Assembly: GCA_023664665.1 (NCBI GenBank)
Contig: JAMPEY010000006.1
Location: forward strand, 62,001-126,000
Direction of reading: 5' to 3'
Source: Lachnoclostridium sp.
GTDB taxonomy: Bacteria > Bacillota > Clostridia > Lachnospirales > Lachnospiraceae
Length of the DNA stretch: 64,000 nt
The notes beneath the pieces are model-generated. The model had not been told where the DNA came from. It made no database searches and worked only from the letters and a program-made list of their open reading frames with translations. Position numbers and translations under genes: made by a program. Shown here one piece after another: positions 17,662-25,949 of the stretch. The number at the start of each line of letters is the position of its first letter. Position 1 is the stretch's first letter.

Positions 17662-18428
17662 TGGAGATAGGGAAAAAAGTGCGGATTTCACGGAGGCTTC
17701 AGGCAATCTGCCACATGGTAACGCCGGGGAACTCGGTGGTGGATGTGGGATGTGACCATGGTTTTGCTTCCATCTATCTGGTGCAGGAGAATTTGAGCCC
17801 CGGAGTGATCGCCATGGATGTAAGGCAGGGACCCCTTCGCAGCGCGGCAGAGCATATCAGGCAGTACGGACTTGAGGATTACATAGAAACGAGACTTTCG
17901 GACGGACTTTCGGCGTATGAGGCGGGGGAAGCCCGAAGCCTTATCTGTGCCGGGATGGGCGGCAGACTGATGCAGAAGATTCTGACACAGGGGCAGGAGA
18001 AAGCAAGGGTATTGGAAGAGCTGATTTTGCAGCCGCAGTCGGAGCTTATGGAGTTCCGCAGGTTTTTGAGGCAGTCGGGGTATTGGATTTTGGCAGAGGA
18101 CATTCTGCGGGAGGAAGGAAAATATTATTTTCTGATGAAAGCGGTTTATCGGGGAGATTTTAACAGAGGGGAAGAATCCTATGGCGAAAGGAAGTCTCAG
18201 GGAAGCGGCATGTTGTCGGAAACGGAGTTGTCTGACAGATATGGCGGTCTGCTGTTAAGGGCTAGGCATCCTGTGCTGAAGCAATATTTGGAAACCTGTC
18301 TGGAAACGAAATGCCGGATTGCGGAAACACTTAGGGGCAATGAAAGTTCCAAAGCCGGACGGAAACTTGACGAGGTGCAGGCGGAAATACAATATTTGAG
18401 GCAGGCGCTTATGCTGTATCAACAATAG
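17661..18428 (+). CDS. trmK: tRNA (adenine22-N1)-methyltransferase TrmK
   Basis: SAM-dependent methylation of A22 in tRNA. 255 residues. Motif I is VVDVGCDHGFASIYL and the family's catalytic-site block AGMGGRLMQ is present; a C-terminal coiled region (residues about 205-255) closes the protein. Start ATG 17661 overlaps the sigA stop (TAATG). Location after dnaG-sigA is the usual Firmicute context. Confidence 0.92.
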   Translation: MEIGKKVRISRRLQAICHMVTPGNSVVDVGCDHGFASIYLVQENLSPGVIAMDVRQGPLRSAAEHIRQYGLEDYIETRLSDGLSAYEAGEARSLICAGMGGRLMQKILTQGQEKARVLEELILQPQSELMEFRRFLRQSGYWILAEDILREEGKYYFLMKAVYRGDFNRGEESYGERKSQGSGMLSETELSDRYGGLLLRARHPVLKQYLETCLETKCRIAETLRGNESSKAGRKLDEVQAEIQYLRQALMLYQQ

Positions 18429-18479
18429 AATCAAAAACCCCGCAGATAACAAGCAGGGCATAGAAAGGAAGGTATCAGT

Positions 18480-20135
18480 ATGTATACGGTAACGATAAAC
18501 GGAGAACAGAGACAATATCCGCCGGGCACGACCTATGAACGCGTTGCTGATGAGTATCAAGAGCAATATGAGGATATGATTGCCGTGGTTGCTATTGACG
18601 GCAAAATCCGGGAGCTTTTTAAAGAGATGAACAAAGACGGTACGCTCACCTTTTTTACCCTGAAGGATGATGTGGGGCATAAAACTTATGTGCGTACGGC
18701 AACCATGTTGTTTTTAAGAGCCATATACGGCGTTTTCGGTCCCCATGCGGCGCAGGCATGCAAGGTGGACTTTGCCATCGGACCGGGGTATTTCGTGCAT
18801 CCCAAGGGAAACATTCCCGCCACAGCCGAAAATGCGGAAAAAATCAAGATATGTATGCGGGAATTATCGGATGCCAGAATGCCTTTCAAGAAATATTCCT
18901 ATGCATTGGAGGATGCTATGGAGCTGTTTCGGACGAAAGGAATGGAAGATAAGGAAAAGCTGTTCCATTACCGTAAAAGCTCAACGGTCAATATTTATGA
19001 GGCGGATGGGTATTATGATTATTACTATGGTTATATGCTGCCCGATGCAGGCTATGTAAAGTGGTTTGATGTCATTGCCTATGAGGACGGATTTATGCTG
19101 CTGCTTCCCGACAAGAAGAATCCCAAAGTGCTGGAGCCCTTTGCGGAGAAAAAGAAATTGTATGCTACTTTGCGGGAATCGGAAGAATGGTGCAGCAAAA
19201 TCGGTCTGGAATCCGTAGGGGATTTGAATGATTGGATTTGCAAAGGACATATGAATGATTTGATTCTGGTGCAGGAAGCGGAGCAGGAGAGAAGAATCGG
19301 GGAGATAGCAAAGGATATCGTAAATCGCGGCGGCGTCAAGTTTGTTATGATTGCGGGGCCTTCTTCTTCCGGCAAGACTAGCTTTTCTTATAGACTGTCC
19401 GTACAGCTTCGCACATTGGGCAAAACGCCTCATACCATTGCGTTGGATAATTATTTTGTGGACAGGGAGTTTACCCCCAGAGACGAAAAGGGGGATTACA
19501 ATTTTGAATGTCTGGAGGCCATTGATGTAAAGGGCTTTAATGAGGATATGACCAGATTGCTTGCCGGCGAGAGGGTGGAGATTCCCGTTTTTAATTTTAA
19601 GATAGGGAAGAGAGAGTACCATGGTGATTATAAGCAGCTTGGCAAGGACGATATTCTGGTGATTGAGGGAATCCACGGGCTCAATGAGAAAATGTCCTAT
19701 GCGCTGCCGAGTGAAAGCAAATATAAAATTTATATCAGCGCTTTGACCAATATTAATATTGACGAGCATAACAGGATACCTACCACGGACGGAAGACTTC
19801 TGCGCCGTATGGTGCGTGACGCCAGAACCAGAGGGACGGAAGCGAAGAGGACCATTGCCATGTGGCCTTCCGTGCGCAAGGGCGAGGAGGAAAATATTTT
19901 TCCTTTTCAGGAAGAGGCGGATGCTATGTTCAATTCCGTGCTTATTTATGAACTTGCGGTGTTAAAGCAGTTTGCGGAGCCGCTGCTTTTCCAGATATCC
20001 AAGGGGGACCCGGAGTATTATGAGGCAAAACGCCTGTTGAAATTTTTGGATTATTTTTTGAGCGTGCCAAGCGAGAGTCTGCCGAACAATTCGATTTGCA
20101 GGGAATTTGTGGGCGGAAGCTGCTTCAGGGTATAG
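18480..20135 (+). CDS. TGS-domain nucleoside (uridine kinase-type) kinase
   Basis: 551 residues. The N-terminal about 60 residues resemble a TGS domain (VTINGEQRQYPPGTTYERVADEY), and residues about 60-230 resemble the ThrRS-type second additional domain. The C-terminal half is a P-loop kinase of the phosphoribulokinase/uridine kinase family with Walker A GPSSSGKTS near residue 291, then LDNYFVDREFTPRDE and the VIEGIHGLNE block. AAGGAAGGT precedes the ATG. This architecture is known in clostridia and annotated as nucleoside kinase; the substrate is not settled by sequence. Confidence 0.88.
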   Translation: MYTVTINGEQRQYPPGTTYERVADEYQEQYEDMIAVVAIDGKIRELFKEMNKDGTLTFFTLKDDVGHKTYVRTATMLFLRAIYGVFGPHAAQACKVDFAIGPGYFVHPKGNIPATAENAEKIKICMRELSDARMPFKKYSYALEDAMELFRTKGMEDKEKLFHYRKSSTVNIYEADGYYDYYYGYMLPDAGYVKWFDVIAYEDGFMLLLPDKKNPKVLEPFAEKKKLYATLRESEEWCSKIGLESVGDLNDWICKGHMNDLILVQEAEQERRIGEIAKDIVNRGGVKFVMIAGPSSSGKTSFSYRLSVQLRTLGKTPHTIALDNYFVDREFTPRDEKGDYNFECLEAIDVKGFNEDMTRLLAGERVEIPVFNFKIGKREYHGDYKQLGKDDILVIEGIHGLNEKMSYALPSESKYKIYISALTNINIDEHNRIPTTDGRLLRRMVRDARTRGTEAKRTIAMWPSVRKGEEENIFPFQEEADAMFNSVLIYELAVLKQFAEPLLFQISKGDPEYYEAKRLLKFLDYFLSVPSESLPNNSICREFVGGSCFRV

Positions 20136-20264
20136 CGTGAAGAGATTTTCTAAGGCGTCAAGAGGGTGTGTAAACAACCCTCTTTAGGACGCCGCCTAAG
20201 AAAATCTAAAACTTCACGCCGAAGAACGCAAAAAACGCGTTCTTCACGGAGTCGCAGACTCCGT
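20135..20264. repeat. Two-hairpin intergenic repeat, copy 2 (with added hairpins)
   Basis: Begins on the last base of the kinase stop codon. Stem 1 pairs GCGTGAAG (20135-20142) with CTTCACGC (20212-20219), enclosing AGATTTTCT/AGAAAATCT. Its apical loop carries an additional hairpin AAGAGGGT/ACCCTCTT absent from copy 1 at 6345. Stem 2 pairs GAAGAACGC (20221-20229) with GCGTTCTTC (20237-20245). An extra stem ACGGAGTC/GACTCCGT (20246-20264) follows. Relative to copy 1, one stem-1 base pair changed from T-A to C-G on both arms. Confidence 0.8.
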
Positions 20265-20304
20265 GGGATTGGTTTGTGTCGGCTGCGCCGACATGGCGGG
20301 AAGT

Positions 20305-20652
20305 GTGTAAGTAAGATAAATGATTGCGGCTTCAAATGATTTTGAAGGTGAGGAAAGTCCGGGCTTCACAGGGCAGGATGCCAGATAACGTCTGGTGGAG
20401 GTGACTCCAAGGAAAGTGCAACAGAAAGATACCGCCAATGCATCATTGGTAAGGGTGGAAAGGCAGTTTAAGAGACTACCGTCCGTCTGGCAACAGGCGG
20501 AGCCATGTAAACCCCATCCGAAGCAAGACCAAAAAGAAGACTATAGGCTTGCCCGGCCTGTCTTCAGGTAGGTCGCTTGACGCGGCTGGCGACAGCCGTG
20601 CCAGATAGATAATCATTCACGACATAACCCGGCTTATCGTCTTGCTTACACA
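20305..20652 (+). ncRNA. rnpB: RNase P RNA (catalytic RNA of RNase P)
   Basis: Processes tRNA 5' ends. The ends pair as helix P1: GTGTAAGTAAGA at the 5' end with TCTTGCTTACAC at the 3' end. The conserved GAGGAAAGTCCGGGCT block near 20350 and the 3' partner ACATAACCCGGCTTA near 20621-20636 are diagnostic, and the AGAAAGATACCGCC-type internal segment (20424-20437) is also present. A small hairpin GTCGGC/GCCGAC lies just upstream, but I see no clear sigma-A promoter directly in front. Confidence 0.95.
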
Positions 20653-20712
20653 CTGCCCATCATGCCTGCACAGCAGGCACAAAGAATTCATGAATCCGTA
20701 CAAATTTTTGCT

Positions 20713-20761
20713 GCCGCCCCGGGGAAGTTCTTCCGTTAGAAAGAAAACCTATCCGGGGCGG
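20713..20761. other. Long inverted repeat after rnpB
   Basis: CCGCCCCGG pairs with CCGGGGCGG across about 30 bases. A smaller GCCTGC/GCAGGC hairpin precedes it (about 20665-20680). Together they could end the rnpB transcript, but no T-run follows. Confidence 0.5.
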
Positions 20762-20780
20762 TATACTTGATTACCCCTGA

Positions 20781-20812
20781 TGAAATACCGCTTACGCGGC
20801 GGAATGAGAGGA
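20781..20812 (+). repeat. Hairpin-plus-ribosome-site repeat, copy at the protease lipoprotein gene
   Basis: CCGC-TTAC-GCGG hairpin followed by CGGAATGAGAGGA, whose GAGAGGA is the ribosome site of the gene starting at 20816. About 28 of 31 bases (from AAATACCGC onward) match the copy at 56517. A degenerate copy lies at 2933, and a similar layout precedes atpE (38537). Confidence 0.7.
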
Positions 20813-20815
20813 AGT

Positions 20816-21550
20816 ATGACCAAAGTAAGACAAAATGCGACAATACTCTTGTGCCTGTTTCTGCTTGCAATCTTTAGCGGATGTGGAAAAACTGCGGGAG
20901 ATGTTTCCGAAAAGCAGGACGCTTCCGCAGAGAAAAGTCCTTTGGGAGAGCCCTTTGCGGAGGACGGGCTGATACGGTCGCTGGCGGCGACGGTGGAGAT
21001 TTTTGCGGACAATTATCACGGGAGCGGCGTTATTTATGCACAAAAAGAGGACGGTATAGTCTTGGTGACGGCGGCTCATGTGATTCCCGCAGGCTGTCAG
21101 GAGATAAAAATTGTCTTCGGGGACGGAGAGGAGAGCGTCTGTACGGATTACCGGCTGGCGGAGCAGATTGACGGAGCTTTTTTGGAGGTAAAAACGGAAA
21201 TGCTGCCTGAGGACTGGCAGGAAAAATACGCCATTGTAAAAAAGGATCGAAAAATATTTGACGCCATACAAAGTGAGGACGGCGTGTTCCTTAGGGATTA
21301 TGATTCGGAGAATGACCTTGGATGCCGCTTTGCCATGGTGGTTGAAAGCTGGATTTATGTGGAGGACTTCGGTACACATATGATGTTAGTGTCGGGGGAA
21401 GCCCACAGCGGCATGTCCGGCTGCGGTGTATTTGAGGAAAACGGATGTTTTCTGGGAATCCTGTGCGGGGCAAATGATGATGGAGAGCTGGCAGTCCTGC
21501 CTTACAGCCTGATAGAAGCAAATTTTGCAAAAGCTTATCCTCCGGCATAA
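20816..21550 (+). CDS. Trypsin-like peptidase lipoprotein
   Basis: 244 residues from ATG 20816. A lipoprotein signal peptide covers the first about 23 residues, with lipobox LAIFSGC, so it is probably anchored to the outer face of the membrane. The body resembles a chymotrypsin-fold domain: GSGVIYAQ ... TAAHV with the putative catalytic His, IDGAFLEVK with a putative Asp, and SGMSGCGVF with the putative Ser in the GxSGxGVF setting. It may be a housekeeping or stress protease; substrates are unknown. The ribosome site is supplied by the repeat at 20781. Confidence 0.7.
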   Translation: MTKVRQNATILLCLFLLAIFSGCGKTAGDVSEKQDASAEKSPLGEPFAEDGLIRSLAATVEIFADNYHGSGVIYAQKEDGIVLVTAAHVIPAGCQEIKIVFGDGEESVCTDYRLAEQIDGAFLEVKTEMLPEDWQEKYAIVKKDRKIFDAIQSEDGVFLRDYDSENDLGCRFAMVVESWIYVEDFGTHMMLVSGEAHSGMSGCGVFEENGCFLGILCGANDDGELAVLPYSLIEANFAKAYPPA

Positions 21551-21646
21551 TTATTTTCAAAAACCCTTGACATATTCTCCGGGGGGGTAAAATAGAGTAT
21601 GGCAGTGTCTTAATCTGCCGGAAAATATTATGCGGAGGAAAAAAGA

Positions 21647-23599
21647 ATGAGAAAGAAAGCGATGATGGCGCTTATGCTCACGGCGGCGCTGGTGCTTGCT
21701 CCCATATCGGGTGAGCCGGTTGTGACGGTCCATGCGGCGGAAGATGCAGCGGCTGGCGTGGCAACAGAGGCGTCAGACGATGCTGCGGCGGAGAGCGTGT
21801 CGGACAGCGATATCAGCGGAGGCTCTGTGGAAACCACCCAGAAAAAGAAGCTGGATGTGCCCACAGGATTACAGTGGGACAAGGATGGAACTATGACTTG
21901 GAATGAAGTGGCGGATGCACACGGGCATTATGAGCTTGAACTGTATAGGGATGGAGAGAAAATTCATACTACAAACTGCGGTGAGAGAATGAACGCTATC
22001 CAATTTGACTGGATCGATGAAAGCGGAGCGTATCAGTTCCGGGTAAAGAGCACTGCATTTTATGATAGGGATAATTATGAAGACAGTGAATTTTCGGATT
22101 TGAGTCCTGTGTATACTTATGTCAAGCCGGATGCTGTTCTGGGAACTCCCACATGCTGGTGGAGCGAGACAAACCCCAGAACCATCTGCTGGTCAGCAGT
22201 GGAAGGCGCGGATCAATATAGTGTAATATTCCATGACAGTCCTAACTCTCGTATTTGGCATTATGTGCCATCAAGGTGGTTAAGTGAAGATGTTACTTCC
22301 TTTATAGAAAACTATGTGGATGACGATGAAAAGATTTATTATTTTACCATCAGAGCGATAAGTGATGACATTGAAAAGGTAGTGTCTGGAGTCGAGAGCG
22401 AACCTTTGTATTATGACGCCAAAGCGGCGGCAGGAACTATAAGCGGTATTATAAGCGATGCCGTGGAAAATGCGGCGGCGGCGGAAGCTTTGGAAACCAT
22501 CAAATCAAGCATTGATAAAACCGAACTGCGGACAGCCATGCAGGCAGATGATGCCGTTCTGGATCAGATAAAAACGCTGGAAAGTAGTTATGCCGCACAG
22601 CAGAATATCACGGTAAATCCGCCGACGGTATCCGGGGAGGCTGGAGCATATGTGAAGGCAGAGGACATCTCCGTTATAGGCGCAGGACTGAATGCGGCAT
22701 CCGGTCAGTCGGTCGGTCTGGAAGTATCCGTTCCAGAGCAAAAGGTGCCTGTCAATTATGCAAAAAGCGTTCAGCTGGACATCCGCCTTACAAGGGAAGG
22801 GGAATCCGTGCATGAATTGGACATCCCTGTTACCATTACTCTTCCCATTCCGGCAGGTCTGGATGCGGCTCGTCTGGTAATTCTGCATTATAACGAGGAT
22901 GGCGGCTGCGAAAGGGTGTATTTCAGATCTAATGGGGACGGAACGGTGACTTTTACGGTCAGCAGCTTCAGCACCTTTGCTTTTGCGCAGGAGCAGGATG
23001 GTGAGGAAGAAGGAGGCATCCCGTCGGGCGGTGACAGCAATGATGGCAATGCATCATCTGGAAGTGATAACAAGACAGATAATGATGGCAATGCATCAGA
23101 CGGCAGCGGCGATAACAGCGGCAGTGCATCCGGCAGCGGCGATGATGCATCAAACGATAGCAGCGCAGGCGGCTCAGGTGCGGGCGGAAATGATTTCGCC
23201 GCGGATGTGGAAAATCAGATTAAGGGTGCGGCAAAGGGTGCAACCGTGAAGATGACCGGTCTTAACACCCTTTCCAATGGCATGATGAAAGCGCTGCTTG
23301 CAAGGAAGGATGTAACCCTTGTGATGGAATACACCTACGGGGGCAAAAACTACACTGTTGTGATTCCCGCAGGGGCAGCCGTTGACAACGATATCCCCTG
23401 GTACGGTCCCCTGTATCTTGCGGGATATTACGGAAACGGCGGAAGCCCTGCGGCAGGAAGCGTTTATTCCGTACAGAGAGGCGATACCATGAGCAAAATC
23501 GCAAAGGTCAACCGCATGACCCTTGCGCAGTTGGCGGCAAAGAACCCCCAAATCAGGAATATCAACCTTATCAGGGTAGGTCAGAAGATTAATCTTTAA
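21647..23599 (+). CDS. Secreted LysM-domain protein with FnIII-like and Gly/Ser/Asp-rich regions
   Basis: 650 residues. A signal peptide covers the first about 30 residues (ends VTVHA). Residues about 70-250 hold two fibronectin III-like stretches (LDVPTGLQWDKDGTMTWNEV; TNPRTICWSAVEGADQYSV). Next is a region ending in a TFTVSSFSTFAFA segment (about 430-445), then a Gly/Ser/Asp/Asn low-complexity spacer (about 450-520). The C-terminus is a LysM peptidoglycan-binding domain (YSVQRGDTMSKIAKVNRMT ... RVGQKINL). TGCGGAGG precedes the ATG; TTGACA at 21567 with a TAAAAT or neighbouring -10 is a likely promoter. It is probably a wall-attached protein of unknown function. Confidence 0.75.
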   Translation: MRKKAMMALMLTAALVLAPISGEPVVTVHAAEDAAAGVATEASDDAAAESVSDSDISGGSVETTQKKKLDVPTGLQWDKDGTMTWNEVADAHGHYELELYRDGEKIHTTNCGERMNAIQFDWIDESGAYQFRVKSTAFYDRDNYEDSEFSDLSPVYTYVKPDAVLGTPTCWWSETNPRTICWSAVEGADQYSVIFHDSPNSRIWHYVPSRWLSEDVTSFIENYVDDDEKIYYFTIRAISDDIEKVVSGVESEPLYYDAKAAAGTISGIISDAVENAAAAEALETIKSSIDKTELRTAMQADDAVLDQIKTLESSYAAQQNITVNPPTVSGEAGAYVKAEDISVIGAGLNAASGQSVGLEVSVPEQKVPVNYAKSVQLDIRLTREGESVHELDIPVTITLPIPAGLDAARLVILHYNEDGGCERVYFRSNGDGTVTFTVSSFSTFAFAQEQDGEEEGGIPSGGDSNDGNASSGSDNKTDNDGNASDGSGDNSGSASGSGDDASNDSSAGGSGAGGNDFAADVENQIKGAAKGATVKMTGLNTLSNGMMKALLARKDVTLVMEYTYGGKNYTVVIPAGAAVDNDIPWYGPLYLAGYYGNGGSPAAGSVYSVQRGDTMSKIAKVNRMTLAQLAAKNPQIRNINLIRVGQKINL

Positions 23600-23671
23600 T
23601 GCGGACGATTCCCGGACAGAATCGAAAGCACGGGAATAAGAAAAAATAATGCATGATGAAAGAGGTAAAGG

Positions 23672-23710
23672 CATGGACTGTCAGGTGAAAATCCGGCAGT
23701 CCATGTTTTT
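23672..23710 (+). terminator. Rho-independent terminator after the LysM gene
   Basis: CATGGACTG (23672-23680) pairs with CAGTCCATG (23697-23705), followed by TTTTT. Confidence 0.88.
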
Positions 23711-23749
23711 GTGTTCCTGGTTCATTATTACTAAAATCAAGAAAAAGTA

Positions 23750-23778
23750 TTGCGCATATGCGTATATTCTGTTAGAAT
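23750..23778 (+). promoter_or_regulatory. Putative sigma-A promoter in the 23600-23978 gap
   Basis: TTGCGC (23750-23755), a 17-base spacer and TAGAAT (23773-23778). About 200 untranslated bases would lie between it and the ORF at 23979. That stretch contains open frames without good ribosome sites that I do not call. Confidence 0.55.
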
Positions 23779-23978
23779 AAATTCAAAGCATATATTCTTT
23801 GAATCTCAAACGGCAAGGATCGTTCCAGATAGGGAGTTCTCCCATGTATTTCAACGAAATCTGTTATTTTATTTCCAAACATCTTATAAGGCATGGATTC
23901 CTGAAAGTATATGGCAGTGTTTTCTTTTCGGTTTCCATGGGAAGGAGGAACATTGAAACAATAAGGAAGGGGAGAGAT

Positions 23979-24071
23979 ATGAGCATTTATGAATTTGATG
24001 AAGATGACAAACTAGGAAACAAGAGAAATCCGCTATATGAGCGATTCGGTGATATAAATTCAGAAATATAA
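23979..24071 (+). CDS. Possible 30-residue protein
   Basis: Short frame starting MSIYEFDED and ending DINSEI, highly charged. A strong ribosome site (GGAAGGGGAG) lies five bases before ATG 23979. It ends nine bases before the next gene at 24080, so the two would be cotranscribed and translated together. I do not recognise a family. It could also be the tail of a decayed longer gene, since the frame is open upstream to 23799. Confidence 0.45.
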   Translation: MSIYEFDEDDKLGNKRNPLYERFGDINSEI

Positions 24072-24079
24072 GAGGACTT

Positions 24080-24616
24080 ATGCAAAATATTATGGATAGA
24101 AATGTGAATATCATTGTTGAGCCTAATGGTGAAAAAATCGTTTTAATCAATGAAGTTCGGTTTAAAGGCAAAAAGAGGGAAGATTGGAAAGCGGTAGAAG
24201 AATATCTTAAAGAGTATGTCGGGGAATTTTATGAGATTGCGGAAACATCCGAGAAGATATTCATTTCCAGCAGTTTCCCTGATGAATATGTTGGTTCAGA
24301 GAGCAGACTTGCTTTGAAGGGGACCGTTGCGAAAGCCAAGGCAAATGCTGTGCAGGGGATTCCTGAACTGATACAGACTGCCACAAATGGGGAATATTCA
24401 GAGAATAGCAAGAAGAAGCATGACAAGGATGCAAAGTATGGGTGGTATCGGTATGATGTGAGGTTTGCATTGCCGGTGTATGGTGATAAAAGCGGTGAGG
24501 TCTGTCGTTATAACACCTTTTTTGCCCGGATGCTGGTGCGCCATGATGCAGATGGTAAAAAGTATCTTTATGATTTGTTGGCAATAAAAAAAGAAACGAG
24601 CAGCCCGCTTGAGTAA
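24080..24616 (+). CDS. Mobile-element-type protein with LPD3/BECR-like domain
   Basis: 178 residues. The middle and C-terminus (KIFISSSFPDEYVG ... AKANA ... IPELIQTATN ... KKHDKDAKYGWYRYDVRFALPVYG ... FFARMLVRH ... LYDLLAIKKETSSPL) match, as I recall them, the conserved motifs of a domain common at the ends of large polyvalent proteins of phages and conjugative elements in clostridia. This LPD3-like region is linked to BECR-fold nucleases. Here it stands as a short free protein. The site AGAGGA precedes ATG 24080. Function unknown; a nuclease/toxin-like role is speculative. Confidence 0.45.
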   Translation: MQNIMDRNVNIIVEPNGEKIVLINEVRFKGKKREDWKAVEEYLKEYVGEFYEIAETSEKIFISSSFPDEYVGSESRLALKGTVAKAKANAVQGIPELIQTATNGEYSENSKKKHDKDAKYGWYRYDVRFALPVYGDKSGEVCRYNTFFARMLVRHDADGKKYLYDLLAIKKETSSPLE

Positions 24617-24832
24617 AGCTGTACGGTGAAAACCCATCTCTTTTGTAGATATTGTATTGGATAGGTGGGGGTTTGTCAATAGTAAAGTTATAAGTGGATA
24701 GGGATATTGCTAAAAAGGAAAAGCGTAAGAATATTTTACAAAACTTTTAGGATAGAATGATTGACATTGTCAAAATTATGGTAGAAAATATAGAATAGTT
24801 GAAGATAGTGAATGATGCTAGGAGGTATAAAG

Positions 24833-25918
24833 ATGACAAAGATTGATGTGGTATCGGGATTTTTGGGAGCCGGCAAGACTACCCTGATAAAGAAGCTGTT
24901 GAAAGAAGCGTTAGACGGCAGCAAGACGGTGCTGATTGAGAATGAATTCGGAGAAATCGGTATTGACGGCGGATTTTTGAAGGAGGCGGGAATTGAAATC
25001 AAAGAGATGAATTCCGGCTGTATCTGCTGTTCTCTGGTAGGGGATTTTGGCGCTTCTTTAAAAGAGGTAATCAATACTTATGCGCCGGAGCGGATTTTGA
25101 TTGAGCCTTCAGGGGTTGGCAAGCTTTCCGATGTGTTAAAAGCAGTGGAAGATGTGGCGGCTTCGCTGGATGTGCAGATTAACAGTGCAGTGGCTGTGGT
25201 AGACGCCTCCAAATGCAAGATGTACATCAAGAATTTCGGCGAGTTTTTCATTAACCAGATAGCATATGCGGGCACGATTATTTTAAGCAGGACCGACAAG
25301 CTTTCCGATGAGAAGATTTCGGAGTGCGTGGCTATGATTCGTGAGCATAATGAGCAGGCGGCGATTATTACCACGCCTCTGGCACAGCTTGACGGGAAGG
25401 CGGTCTTGGAAACCATTGAAGGTGCGGATAAGCTGGAAGATTTGATGAAGGAAATGATGGAGAAGGCAAAGGAGGAGCATGAGCATCATCATGATCATGA
25501 CCACGGGGAGGACTGCGAGTGCGGCTGTCATGAACATCATCACCATGACCACGATGAACATGAACATCACCACCATGACCACGACGGGCACGAGCATCAC
25601 GATCATGACCATGACGAACACGAGCATCACCATCATCACCACGCGGACGAAATCTTCTCCAGCTGGGGCATGGAGACTCCCAACAAATACAGCAAAGAAG
25701 AGATTGAGCAGATTCTCACCGCTCTTGACAGCGGCGAATATGGTGTAGTTCTTCGCGCCAAGGGAATGGTTCCTGCGAAGGACGGCACATGGATTTATTA
25801 TGATTATGTTCCAGAAGAGCAGGAGATTCGCACAGGAAATCCGGAAGTGACAGGCAAAATCTGTGTCATCGGCTCGAAGCTGGATGAAGAAAAGCTGGAA
25901 GTGTTATTCAGAAAATAA
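24833..25918 (+). CDS. CobW/COG0523-family GTPase with His-rich metal-binding segment
   Basis: G3E P-loop GTPase of the metallochaperone type. ATG 24833 follows TAGGAGGT and gives 361 residues. Walker A is GFLGAGKTT at the N-terminus, and the family Cys motif CICC (SGCICCSL) follows. Residues about 217-275 contain roughly 30 His with Asp and Glu plus a CECGC motif, a strong metal-binding loop. The C-terminal CobW_C domain follows. Relatives serve zinc, cobalt or nitrile hydratase metal delivery. The neighbour at 25950 suggests a zinc or general metal homeostasis role, by inference. Confidence 0.9.
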   Translation: MTKIDVVSGFLGAGKTTLIKKLLKEALDGSKTVLIENEFGEIGIDGGFLKEAGIEIKEMNSGCICCSLVGDFGASLKEVINTYAPERILIEPSGVGKLSDVLKAVEDVAASLDVQINSAVAVVDASKCKMYIKNFGEFFINQIAYAGTIILSRTDKLSDEKISECVAMIREHNEQAAIITTPLAQLDGKAVLETIEGADKLEDLMKEMMEKAKEEHEHHHDHDHGEDCECGCHEHHHHDHDEHEHHHHDHDGHEHHDHDHDEHEHHHHHHADEIFSSWGMETPNKYSKEEIEQILTALDSGEYGVVLRAKGMVPAKDGTWIYYDYVPEEQEIRTGNPEVTGKICVIGSKLDEEKLEVLFRK

Positions 25919-25949
25919 ATAAAAACTGTGATTCAGAAAGGTGCATCTT

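Noticed and set aside
20136..20300. Possible CRISPR-like or coding region between the kinase and rnpB
   Set aside because: There are no spaced identical repeats; the sequence is explained by nested hairpins, and similar minus-strand frames at 6370 and 20150 arise from the repeat itself.
23750..23956. Open frames of 68 and 90 codons upstream of 23979
   Set aside because: No ribosome site stands before their starts and they overlap each other in different frames; only the ATG at 23979 has a good site.
25480..25650. Long His/Asp-coding tandem repeat, considered as a separate repeat element or minisatellite
   Set aside because: It is in frame within the CobW-type GTPase and encodes its metal-binding loop; opposite-strand frames there (Met/Val-rich) are shadows.
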